Part shown: positions 29,072-37,706 of the stretch, piece after piece
Layout of the letters: every line of letters begins with the position of its first letter
Numbering within the stretch: position 1 is the first letter of the stretch
NCBI RefSeq assembly: GCF_000171235.2
Contig: NZ_ABEA03000041.1
Span: 1 to 64,000 of the forward strand
DNA length: 64,000 nucleotides
Direction of reading: 5' to 3'
DNA from: Geminisphaera colitermitum TAV2
GTDB lineage: Bacteria; Verrucomicrobiota; Verrucomicrobiia; Opitutales; Opitutaceae
Notes under the pieces: model-generated
Told to the model about the DNA's origin: nothing
The model's input: the letters and a program-made list of their open reading frames with translations, nothing else
The model's database searches: none
Program-made: the position numbers and the translations under genes

Positions 29072-29866
29072 TCAGAAAGCGTCGGTTTTGCGGAGTTGTT
29101 CAAGCGCGGCGAGGTCGAGAATCGCAGAGGTGCCGGAGGTGTCGGCCCAGAGACGGATGTTGTCGATCAAACCATCAAAGGGGCGGTCGCCCGCATCCAC
29201 GTTGCCAATGACGATGGGTTGTTCGGCTCCGCCCGGCCCCACGGGACCGGCATCAATGCCGGCCTTGCCGACGAGACGCACCGGCTCGTTTTCCGAACCG
29301 GCGTAAAAGAGGACATTGTCCGTCTTTTGTGTGCCATCGTAGGTAATCGCAAAAAACACCCAGCGGGCCGACTGCCGGAAGGCGGCATCGGGGCAAAGAG
29401 CAGAGCCGCGGTTTACGGAAAGGCTCAATCCCTTGCCTTGCGCGGAGTCGAAAAACACGTTGATCCGTGCCGCAGCGAGGAGCCGGGCGTAGTTGGAGGG
29501 GATTTGGCCGGCGTCGGATTTATACCAGCCTTGGACAGTGAAGGAACGCGCATTGGCGAGTCTGGCCGAACCGCCGGCGACCCCGACTTTGCCACCGCTT
29601 CCGGGCGCCTGCGAATTGCCGCCCATTTTGGACGATGCTGTATTGTCAAACGCATGACCGCGTCCGGCCACACCTCCGCCTTCCGGCGTGCGCAGCGGTG
29701 TGCTGACCTCGTCTTCAAAAGTGAGTTCAAGCACCCGTTTGTCGGAGGCGGACGGAGTCAGTGTCGCAGCCGACAAAAAACCGGTGCCTGCAATCCAAAG
29801 GACGCTACAGGCAATCACGTTGGGCATGCCCAAACTCAGGCGGAAAACGTGCTGATCGAGGTTCAT
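29072..29866 (-). CDS. Secreted LamG-domain protein
   Basis: A 264-residue protein. Signal peptide at residues ~1-33 (IACSVLWIAGTGFLSAA). A LamG/concanavalin-like fold follows, with ARSFTVQGWYKSDAGQ, ARWVFFAITYDGTQ and RPFDGLIDNIRLWADTSG, closely similar in layout to 24556-25515. It lacks the PEP-CTERM tail and ends at LEQLRKTDAF. First gene of the beta-helix operon. The 5' region is shared with the divergent XRE-type gene and holds an A/T-rich dyad (29903-29915). Confidence 0.8.
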   Translation of the reverse strand: MNLDQHVFRLSLGMPNVIACSVLWIAGTGFLSAATLTPSASDKRVLELTFEDEVSTPLRTPEGGGVAGRGHAFDNTASSKMGGNSQAPGSGGKVGVAGGSARLANARSFTVQGWYKSDAGQIPSNYARLLAAARINVFFDSAQGKGLSLSVNRGSALCPDAAFRQSARWVFFAITYDGTQKTDNVLFYAGSENEPVRLVGKAGIDAGPVGPGGAEQPIVIGNVDAGDRPFDGLIDNIRLWADTSGTSAILDLAALEQLRKTDAF

Positions 29867-29894
29867 GGTGGTGAAAAAACAGGAAACTTAATTA

Positions 29895-30257
29895 ATGCGC
29901 AAGTTATTTTATAACAATGACTTTTATCCGATTTTAGGATATTTTAATCTGTCGGTTATTCTCGCTGCCAGCGTGGCAGAATCTCCCAGCAAATCTCTCT
30001 TCAGCAGCGAAAATGACGTCCTGCGCCAAACACTACGACAGGAGCGCAAACGTCTGGGGCTGACACAGGCGGCGGTGGCGGAAGCGTGCCGTTGGGAGCA
30101 ATCGGTAATCGCAAAAATCGAGCAAGGCGAACGACGCGTGGATGTGGTGGAGTTTATCTGGATGGCGGAAGCGATGAGGCTGAAGCCGGAGCGATTGTTC
30201 AGGCTCGTTTTGAAAAATCTGCGCAAACCGGAAGGCACGGATGAATCAAGGCATTGA
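29895..30257 (+). CDS. XRE-family helix-turn-helix protein
   Basis: Up to 120 residues. The Cro/CI-type HTH occupies residues ~40-100 (LRQERKRLGLTQAAVAEACR, then WEQSVIAKIEQGERRVDVVE). The N-terminal ~26 residues from ATG 29895 look unlike protein and contain a dyad (GTTAT-TTT-ATAAC, 29903-29915), so a GTG at 29973 may be the true start. It is divergent from the LamG/pilin/beta-helix operon and upstream of a LacI regulator. The target is unknown. Confidence 0.75.
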   Translation: MRKLFYNNDFYPILGYFNLSVILAASVAESPSKSLFSSENDVLRQTLRQERKRLGLTQAAVAEACRWEQSVIAKIEQGERRVDVVEFIWMAEAMRLKPERLFRLVLKNLRKPEGTDESRH

Positions 30258-30361
30258 TTGAGGTGGGAGTTCATACAGGTGGTAATAAAGAAGGCTCCTG
30301 ACACGACCTTGTGCCTGGCAGGGCTTGAAACAAGAACGCCGATGCTTAAGTCGTTAAACAC

Positions 30362-31426
30362 ATGTCCCCTGTTACCCTCAAAATGATCGCTGAAAAGGCC
30401 GGCACGACAGTCGCCACGGTCTCAATGGCGCTGCGCCACCACAAACGCATTTCCCCGGCCACAAGGCAGCGCATCCAACGCCTCGCCGACGAAATGGGCT
30501 ATCAAGTCAACCCGGCGGTGGCCGCACTCATGACTCATGTGCGGCGGTCCCGCCCTGTGGAGACCAAGGAGACGCTGGCCGTGATTCACACGTTTCCGAC
30601 ACGCGAGGACTGGCGCAGCAACGAACCCACGCGCCGGATCGTGGTCGGCATCGAGACAAGGGGCCGACAACTCGGATACCGGACGGAGATGTTCTGGCAT
30701 AACGAACCGGGCATGTCCCCTGAACGGCTTGCGGAAATACTGCGCGCCCGCGGGATTCGCGGGGTGATCTTCGTGCCGTGGCCAATGCACCTGCTGAACC
30801 TGGATTTTGACTGGACGGGATTCGCAGCGGCGACGATCAACTACAATGTAACGAGTCCGCCACTACACTGTTCGGCGGAGGATTTTTTTGGCAACGTGCG
30901 CCTGGCAATCGATGAATTGTGGCGGCGTGGATTCAGGAGGATTGGTTTCGTGAGCAAACGGTATCACGAACCCGAATCGAGTTACCGGCTGGCGGCGGCG
31001 TACACACGGTTTCTCACACTGCACGAGGATCGCAGCCTGCCGGACCCGGAGGTGCTGCTTATGGAGAATTGGAACCGGGAAAAATTCCAAGCCCGTCACC
31101 GCGACGCATTTCTCGCGTGGCACAAACACGAACGCTGCGAGGCCATCATCACGCTCGACTGGGATGTGGGCCGCTGGCTCCCCGCGGCAGGCATCAAGGT
31201 GCCCGAGGAGGTCAGCGTGCTGCTGCTCAATCAGTGTCCGCGCTTCGGGCATTTTTCGGGCATCGATCCCAATTACGAAATGTTGGGCGCGGCGGCGATG
31301 GATTTGGTGGCGGAACAAATCACGAATAATGAATCCGGCCTGCCGCTTTCGCCCAAGGAAGTGCTCGCGCACGGTCGTTGGGCAGAGGGAAAAATGGTGC
31401 GGGCGGAAAATCGTAACCGCGAATGA
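30362..31426 (+). CDS. LacI-family transcriptional regulator
   Basis: A 354-residue protein. LacI HTH and hinge at residues 1-60 (VTLKMIAEKAGTTVATVSMA, then LRHHKRISPATRQRIQRLAD), then a sugar-binding-protein-like domain. It probably regulates the divergent LamG/pseudopilin/beta-helix operon, parallel to the LacI genes of the other two cassettes. Effector unknown. Confidence 0.9.
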   Translation: MSPVTLKMIAEKAGTTVATVSMALRHHKRISPATRQRIQRLADEMGYQVNPAVAALMTHVRRSRPVETKETLAVIHTFPTREDWRSNEPTRRIVVGIETRGRQLGYRTEMFWHNEPGMSPERLAEILRARGIRGVIFVPWPMHLLNLDFDWTGFAAATINYNVTSPPLHCSAEDFFGNVRLAIDELWRRGFRRIGFVSKRYHEPESSYRLAAAYTRFLTLHEDRSLPDPEVLLMENWNREKFQARHRDAFLAWHKHERCEAIITLDWDVGRWLPAAGIKVPEEVSVLLLNQCPRFGHFSGIDPNYEMLGAAAMDLVAEQITNNESGLPLSPKEVLAHGRWAEGKMVRAENRNRE

Positions 31427-31535
31427 ACGCGAATAGACGCGAATAAGAAGAACCGCAAAAGATCAGGTTCTTCGACTTTTCAGTGGGAGGGGAAAGACGA
31501 GTGGCGCGGCAGCGCCAAACATCCGGGGTTCCCGT

Positions 31536-33015
31536 TTACCATGGCCAGACGAAGTCGTCGGGCTGGCCGGTGTTTTCGCCGTTGCCAAAACCGCCTTGGT
31601 CCACGCCGTCGATGCCCACGCTCCAGACACGCGGGGCGGCTAGGTCGAAACGCAACGGTTCGCCTTCGCCAAAGGGATCAAGGGGGGGGGAGGCAAGCAG
31701 TCCTTTTTGCACAAGGGCATCCCATGTATCAGGCGATCCATTACGCCGCCAGGCGAGGAGGCCGGTGAGTGCGGCGCGCTGGGCGTCACGACGCAAAATC
31801 GAGATGATGAGCGGCTCCCATTGCGGGGTATTGAGGATCAGGAAGAGACGGCCCACAGGGTTGTCGGTATGAAGGACGACGGCGTTGGCTTCGGCGAGGA
31901 CGGAGGGCAGAAAGGGGCCTTCGTCGGTCGCGTAGGTGTGGAAGCCGCCCAGGGCTTTGCGCCATTGGTCGAGGGGTTCGATGGTGTGCTTGAGGGCGAA
32001 GCCGCGCGGGAAACGTCCGTCGAGGCGGTCGAGTTCACGCAGGTATCCACGGATGTCGGCGGCACCGGCACGAAGGGTTGCGTCGCGGTCAAGGGGATCG
32101 CGTCCGGCGGGGGGGGGGGGGGGAGTGGCGAGGTATTGCTCGCCTTCCTCGACGGGTTGAGGCGGGTGCATGGCGAGCGAGGCAAGGCTGCCGAGGAGCA
32201 GGTCGGGGTCGCGGGTGTCGGGCATGCGTTCGAGAACGTTTTTATAGAAGAAGGTAAATTCGCCGCGAAAGCCACGGGCGATGGCGTGGCGGGCGAGGAG
32301 AGCATCTTGCGCGAGATCGGTTTGCAGGGCAGCGGCTTCGTCGGGCGCGAGGGGCTGGCGGGCGAGCCAGTAAGCGCCGTCGAGCGCAACCTGCCAGACG
32401 CCGGAGCCTTTGATCATGGGCACGACGCCTTCCTGAGTTTGCAGGAAGGCGCGGGCATAGGCGAGGTTGGCGAGCGTGAGGGCGAGGGACCCGGCGCGGT
32501 CGCCGGCATGCCAGGCGCGTTTGGCGAGGCTGGCGCGCGTGACGGCCACCCAGTGGAGGGGAGCGTGGTCGGGGAAGGGTGTATCGGGGCCTTCAATACG
32601 GCGGAATTGCAGGCGTTCGCCGTCACGCAGGGTGATGTCGGCCAAAGGGACGCGGGCGGCGTCGAGCCATGCGAGGGCGGCAGTGTGGGCGGGGTTTGTA
32701 TCCGTAAGGGCAGGACGCAGGGGGGAGAGCTGGTCCATGAGGAGGGAGGAAAGGGTGTCGTCGGCGGGCTGCACGCGGGGGAATATCTCCCACCAGCGGA
32801 CGAGGGCGTTTTGGGCGGCGTCGATTTCCTCGCGGGGGAGAGCGATGTCGGTCCAGGGGGGGAGGTCGGCAGTGGTGGACGTTGGGGGGGGGGGGGGGAG
32901 AGGGGAGTGTCAGACTATCGCCAGCGCTCGAAACAGATTGGGCAAGGGCGAGGGCCGCGAGGCTGGTTGGCAGGATCAGGCTGAGGATTTTTTGGATGAA
33001 GCGGGGATGAAGCAT
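31536..33015 (-). CDS. Secreted protein of unknown function, frame broken after the signal peptide
   Basis: ATG 33015 starts a clear signal peptide (MLHPRFIQKILSLILPTSLA, ALALAQSVSSA). After LTLPSPPPPP the G15 run (32884-32898) shifts the frame. The main frame (…TSTTADLPPWTDIALPREEI, then to 31536) begins right after it. C14 or C17 on the coding strand would give one ~492-residue secreted protein. The body is mostly helical with repeated Ala/Leu-rich segments (LARQPLAPDEAAALQTDLAQ) and ends QPDDFVWPW. I recognise no family. Two other runs, G15 (32109-32123) and G9 (31682-31690), are in frame. Confidence 0.65.
32884..32898 (-). repeat. G15 run separating signal peptide and body of the secreted protein
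   Basis: The signal-peptide frame and the body frame meet here. C14 or C17 (coding strand) restores a single frame. Confidence 0.85.
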
Positions 33016-33056
33016 GGTTAGAGCATTTTCAGTTGATATGTATCCGTTGCCTTAAT

Positions 33057-33193
33057 GGTAGGGAGGCCTCTCCGAGGCCTCCGTGAACGTAGTGAGAGGG
33101 AGTGAAACTCATGGGTGATTGAAGTGATTTCGGAGGCGGGCGGGATGCCCGCGTCACATTCAATCCACGGAGCGGGCGGGACGCCCGCGCCAC
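33057..33193. repeat. Two REP-like palindromes
   Basis: ggtagggaggcctctccgag (from 33057) belongs to the family seen at 37661 and 44114. gcgggcgggatgcccgcgtc and gcgggcgggacgcccgcgcc (33136-33193) belong to the family of 16595 and 24434. They fill the gap between prc and the secreted protein gene. Confidence 0.75.
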
Positions 33194-33200
33194 TTTTGCG

Positions 33201-35706
33201 TTACTTGCGAATGGGCGGGGAGACGGCGTTGTCGGCGGTCAGGGTCTTGGCAGGTGGTGTGGTGTCGGGTTGGAGCGGAGGCGTGCCCTGGGCCAGCATG
33301 TCGCTCACCACACGCAGGGTTTCGCGCAAGGGGATGTCGAGTTTGGCGTAACGTTCGTTGTCGTCTGTTTCCTCGGGATCAGCGTCGGGATCGGCATCTT
33401 CGACGGCGGCCTTGATGGCGGGGGGGGGGGGGGGGCAAGCAGGATCTCGGTGAAGGTGTAGGCTCCGGCTTCGAGTGCTTTGCGTTCGGCTTTGGTGGCC
33501 TTGTTGAAGGCGGCGTCGGCTTCTTTGCGGGCTTCGCGTTCCTTGAGGTTGAGAGAGATGGTCTTCTCTTCCTGACGTTCGCGGAAGTGGTCGATGCGTT
33601 TGCGCAGGTAGATGAACTCGGGAAGGGTGGTCTGGCGGTCTTCGCTGGCGGCAAGGAGGGGGGCGATGTTGTCGGAGGTGTAGGGTTGGCCGCCGTAAAA
33701 GCTGGTGGTGATTTCGTCCCAGGCGAGGGCGTGGGGGAGGTCGCTTTCGCCAATGGGGAGGTAGTCGTTGATGGAGGGAATGACGATGTTGGAGAGGACG
33801 CCTTTCAACTGGGTGGAATCGCCGTTGGGGAGGTAGAATTTCTGGACGGTAAGCTTGGTGGCACCGCTTTTGGTTTTGGCGAGCTGGGGGAGCACGTTTT
33901 TCATTTCGATGACTTGCTGGACGGTGCCTTTGCCATGCGTGGATTTATCACCGACGATAACGGCGCGTCCGTAATTTTTAAGAGCGCCGGCCACGATTTC
34001 GGAGGCCGAGGCACTGAAGCGGGAGACGAGCACGGCGAGGGGGCCGTCGTAGGCGATCTGTTTGTTGTCGGAGCGGTCGATTTTGACTTCGCCGTAGTAG
34101 GAACGGACTTGAACGACGGGGCCGGGTTGGATGAAGAGGCCGGTGATTTTGATGGCTTCGGAGAGGAGGCCGCCGCCGTTGGAGCGCATGTCGAGGACGA
34201 GGCCGTCGATGCCGGCGGTCTTGAGGCGGGTGATGAGTTCTTCGACGTCGCGGCTGGCGCTGTTCTGGTCGCCTTCGGCAGAGGCGTCGCGGCCGTAGAA
34301 GGCCGGGAGGGTAATGACTCCGATGCGGCGGATGGCCGGGGGGGGGATTGGGTGTTGAGGATTTTGAGTTTGGGGTTGGGGGCGGGCGTGGGGACTTCAA
34401 AGATGGCGGCGTGGGCGCGGGCGGAGTCGAGGTTGACGACGTCGCGCACGAGAGTGACGACACGGCGTTCGGTGTCGTCGGTGCTGGTGCCGGGCTGGAT
34501 GGTGAGGTGGACTTTGGTGCCTTTGGGGCCGCGGATTTTTTCAACAATGCGGCGGAGTTTCATGCCGATGATTTCGACGGGCTCCTGTCCGTCCTGGGCG
34601 ACGGCGATGATTTTATCGTTGGGTCTGAGTTGCTTGCTGAGGTCGGCGGGGCCGCCGGGGATGATTTCTTTGATGACGCAGACGTCGCTGCTGGGGTCGA
34701 GGCTGAGGAGGGCGCCGATGCCAAAGAGTTGGAGGCGCATGTTGATGCTGAAGTCTTCGTAGGTGTCGGCGGAGAAATAGGTGGAATGGGGGTCGTAGAG
34801 TTGGGAAACGCGGCTGAGGAACATCTCGGCAAGGTCGTTGGAGGTGATGTCGTCGAGGTTTTTCAGGATGCGTTCGTAGCGTTTGCGCACGGTGGTGCGG
34901 GCGTCGGCGAGGATTTCTTCGGGGGTCTTGGGCTTGGCGGGTTCGATGGCGGGGGGGGCCGCAGGCGCGGCGGGCGCTGGTGTATCCGGAGCAGTGATAC
35001 CGGCGCTGGGTTCGTCGGTGTCGGGGGCGGCGGACTTGGGGGCTTTGTAGCTGAGGACTTCCTGGAGGATTTCGAATTTGAGGCGTTTCTGCCAGAGGGC
35101 GTCGGCGTCGGCTTGGGTGGCGGGCCAAGAGGCCTCCTTGCGGTCGTAGGCGTAGGTGTCGGTCGCGGTCAGGTCGATGTCGTCCTTGAGATGGTCAAAA
35201 ATCCACTGGGCGCGTTCGCGGACACGTTTTTCGTAAACGGCATAGATTTCGTAGGCGGGTTCGATGCGACCGAGTCCGGTGAGGTTCCAGTAGATGTTGC
35301 GGGCAGGGTTGCGTTTGTTAAAATCGTCGGCGTCGGGCTGGAGAAAAAAGAGACGCTGGGTGTCCAGGTCCTTCATGTAATTGGTGATGACTTCGCCGTA
35401 GTTTTCGGGTTTCACGGCGTCGCGGTTGTAGTGGTAGTTTTCAAGAAGCTGGACGAGGGCGCGGGCTTCGAGTCCGAGACTGGGCGGGGTGGAAAAGGTG
35501 ATGGGATCGGTCTTGTCCGTCGCGGAGGCGGGGGGGGGGGCGATGGTGTTGGGGGCAATGGTGGCGGGCGCGGTGGTTGGAACGATGCGCGGGGGAGCGG
35601 CAAAGAGCGTCAGCACAAGGGCGCAGGCGGAGCCAAGGAGCGTGAGCGAGAGGGCAAGACGTGGCAGGCGGGAGCGCCGGGCGGCGGGGGGGGGAGGTGT
35701 GTGCAT
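33201..35706 (-). CDS. prc: Prc/Tsp-type carboxy-terminal processing protease, two frame breaks at poly-C runs
   Basis: The intended product spans ATG 35706 to the stop at 33201 (about 830 residues) but is read in three frames. Frame one holds the membrane/signal segment, the N-terminal helical domain (RALVQLLENYHYNRDAVKPE) and the PDZ domain (LFGIGALLSLDPSSDVCVIK, IIPGGPADLSKQLRPNDKI). The frame changes at the G9 run 34338-34346. Frame two holds the S41 catalytic core (GLVLDMRSNGGG; catalytic Ser in RFSASASEIVAGAL; Lys in VIVGDKSTHGKGTV). It changes again at G16 33420-33435. Frame three gives the C-terminus ending TADNAVSPPIRK. One extra C at each run (or two fewer) restores it. Prc trims the C-termini of periplasmic proteins. 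Three further runs in the gene are in frame. Confidence 0.8.
33420..33435 (-). repeat. G16 run at the second frame break of prc
   Basis: Coding-strand C16. Upstream protein ends …EILLAPPPPPP; the natural continuation AIKAAVEDADPDADPEETDD is in another frame. C17 or C14 restores it. Confidence 0.85.
34338..34346 (-). repeat. G9 run at the first frame break of prc
   Basis: Coding-strand C9 between the PDZ region and the start of the S41 core (IRRIGVITLPAFYGRD). C10 or C7 restores the frame. Confidence 0.85.
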
Positions 35707-35777
35707 GTTGGCGTGAGGGCGGTGGGCGAAGAAGTAAAAGAGTGGCGAATGATGGCGGTGTCGCGAAGCAGAAGGTG

Positions 35778-36680
35778 TCAGCGACGCGAGATGACGTCGC
35801 GGGCTTCATCAAGGGTGCGTTTTTCTTCGTCGGAAAGGGAGGCGAAACCGTGGCTGTTGATTTTGTCGAGAATGCGATCCACCTCGGCGCGGATGTCGGC
35901 GGGACTGGAGGCGGGTTGCGAAGATACATTGACCTTGTAAACGGGTTTGGGTGCCGCGGAATTGGTGGCGCGTTTGAACCAGCCGGGCTTTTCAATCTCG
36001 GGGCGGGCGTCGCGCTCCTTGCCGCCGGAGTGCAGGACGAAGCGATAGTAAAGCCAGCCGGCGATGATGCCGCCAACGTGAGCGGAATGGGCGACGCCGG
36101 AACCGTAAAACGTATTGCGCTGAAGTATCTCCCCGAAAACCATGCCGAAAACTTCAATGCCGCCGCCGATGTAGAGCAGCCAGCGCGGTTTGATGGTGAT
36201 GGGGATGACGAAAAACAACAGGAGGTTGATCGGTCTGTCCCAGAAGAGGAGGCAGAACACCGTGAACCATCCCATGGCACCGGCGGAGATGCCGACGAGG
36301 GGGGCGCGGTGGTTGAAGTTAACCGCCACCCACAGGAGGCTGCCGCCAAGAATGGATGCGCCAAGAAGCCAGAGTATGCGACGCGGTCCGAGAATGGGTT
36401 CAAGGATGCGCCCGGTGAAGAAGAGGGCGATGGAGTTGGCGAAGATATGGAAGAGGCTGGCGTGAAGCAGTGCGTAGGTGAGGAGCGTCCAGACGCGGCC
36501 GTGTTTCAGGGAGAAGATGTCGAGTTCGGCGAAGTCGTTGATGAGGTTGCTGCGAAAGAGTTTTACGGCGATCTCTTGCAGGACGAAAACCGCCACGATC
36601 ACCGCGATCACCCAGCCGAACACCGGCAGCGAGGATCGCTGCGGGTTGGTGTCGCGCATGTAGGGCCGGTCGTAGAGCAT
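35778..36680 (-). CDS. Rhomboid-family intramembrane serine protease
   Basis: About 300 residues from ATG 36680 (MLYDRPYMRDTNPQRSSLPV); the longer open frame upstream crosses repeats and was rejected. Six to seven membrane segments are visible. The rhomboid dyad is present: Ser132 in VGISAGAMGW (GxSxG) and His201 in VAHSAHVGGIIAGW. The HASLFHIFANSIAL motif precedes them. The soluble C-terminal tail includes ADIRAEVDRILDKINSHGFA, as in bacterial rhomboids with a tail helix domain. It cleaves membrane proteins within the bilayer; the substrate is unknown. It is transcribed toward prc, with a G18 run upstream. Confidence 0.9.
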   Translation of the reverse strand: MLYDRPYMRDTNPQRSSLPVFGWVIAVIVAVFVLQEIAVKLFRSNLINDFAELDIFSLKHGRVWTLLTYALLHASLFHIFANSIALFFTGRILEPILGPRRILWLLGASILGGSLLWVAVNFNHRAPLVGISAGAMGWFTVFCLLFWDRPINLLLFFVIPITIKPRWLLYIGGGIEVFGMVFGEILQRNTFYGSGVAHSAHVGGIIAGWLYYRFVLHSGGKERDARPEIEKPGWFKRATNSAAPKPVYKVNVSSQPASSPADIRAEVDRILDKINSHGFASLSDEEKRTLDEARDVISRR

Positions 36681-36835
36681 AAGTGGAAGACGTTGCGTGT
36701 GGCGGAGGGTGAATGCAAGTGCGGGGGCAAATTCGCGTGAAAACCTAGAAAAAACGGAAGAGCGGAGGGAATTAACCACGGAGACACAAAGGCACGGAGG
36801 AACAAACCACGGAGAGTATAATGTGTGTGTTGTGA

Positions 36836-36853
36836 GGGGGGGGGGGGGGGGGG
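36836..36853 (-). repeat. G18 run upstream of the rhomboid gene
   Basis: This is the longest run in the window, 156-173 bases before the rhomboid ATG and between that gene and the rplQ terminator. It could affect promoter spacing (inferred). Nearby (36774-36812) is a word-like repeat of the type ccacggagacacaaaggcac. Confidence 0.85.
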
Positions 36854-36875
36854 AGGGCGTCCGCGTTGCGTCTAC

Positions 36876-36910
36876 AAAAAAGCGCCGGACCTTTGCGGGG
36901 CCGGCGCTTG
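36876..36910 (-). terminator. Intrinsic terminator of the ribosomal operon
   Basis: On the minus strand AGCGCCGG...CCGGCGCT is followed by TTTTTT, 27 bases downstream of the rplQ stop. Confidence 0.85.
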
Positions 36911-36936
36911 GTTTGAATGATACGAGTCTGTGGAAA

Positions 36937-37464
36937 TCAGGCCTTGGGCTCTTCCTTGGCGGCTTCGGTCGCGGGAGCAGCCTCGGCGGGGACTTCGGCA
37001 GGAGCGGCTTCATCGGCCTTCTTCTTGGCCTTGGAGGCGGGCTTCTTCGCCTTGGCCTTGGACTTCTTGGCGTAGCCTTGGTCGTCGGCCTTCACGAGTT
37101 CGATGAGGGCGATTTCAGCGGCGTCGCCGATGCGGGCGCCGAGTTTGTAAATGCGGGTGTAGCCACCCGGACGGTTGGCGAATTCCTTGACGGTCTCGTT
37201 GAAGAGCTTGGTCACGGCGGTCTCGTCACGCAGGTCGGAGAGGGCAAGGCGACGCAGATGGATGGCGTCCTTCTTGTCGGTTTTGACCGAGGCTTTCTTG
37301 GCCTTGGTAATGACTTTTTCGACGAAGGGACGGAGGGCCTTGGCCTTGGTCAGGGTCGTCTTGATGCGACCGTGTTCGAGAAGCGAGACGGCCATGTTGG
37401 CAAGCATCGCCTTGCGATGTTCGCGGGTGACGCCGAGGGAGGCGCGGTGTTTGTTGTGACGCAT
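36937..37464 (-). CDS. rplQ: 50S ribosomal protein L17
   Basis: A 175-residue protein. The start MRHNKHRASLGVTREHRKAM is the canonical L17 N-terminus; the open frame upstream runs through a word-like repeat. The core ends around residue 118. A ~55-residue Lys/Ala/Pro/Glu-rich tail follows (KKSKAKAKKPASKAKKK…), absent from the ~125-residue E. coli protein. Last gene of the cluster, followed by a terminator. Confidence 0.95.
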   Translation of the reverse strand: MRHNKHRASLGVTREHRKAMLANMAVSLLEHGRIKTTLTKAKALRPFVEKVITKAKKASVKTDKKDAIHLRRLALSDLRDETAVTKLFNETVKEFANRPGGYTRIYKLGARIGDAAEIALIELVKADDQGYAKKSKAKAKKPASKAKKKADEAAPAEVPAEAAPATEAAKEEPKA

Positions 37465-37706
37465 TGGAACGGCTTCGCCGCAAATCCCAAATCCCAAGCG
37501 GCCAAATCCCAATGGGGAAAGGCATCGCTAGTGTATTCGGATTTCGACTACTGGTGTTGTGTGTGTTGTGGTTTTTGGTTGCGGCCCCCGTTCGGCAATC
37601 GTCCCTGCAGCGTTGAGCGGGGAGGACGGCGCGAAGGCCGGAAAAGATTGGATGCGGAAGCGGAGGCCTCGGAGAGACCTCCCTACCGCGAACCGTCGAG
37701 GCCGGT
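37465..37706. repeat. rpoA-rplQ spacer with word-like and REP-like repeats
   Basis: A 242-base gap inside the ribosomal cluster. It holds tandem caaatcccaa units (37483-37515) and a REP-like palindrome (37661-37688, cggaggcctcggagagacct). No gene seen. Confidence 0.7.

Noticed and set aside
36681-37013. N-terminal extension of the rhomboid gene by 111 codons
   Set aside because: It crosses the rplQ terminator, the G18 run and a word-like repeat; ATG 36680 gives a normal rhomboid length.
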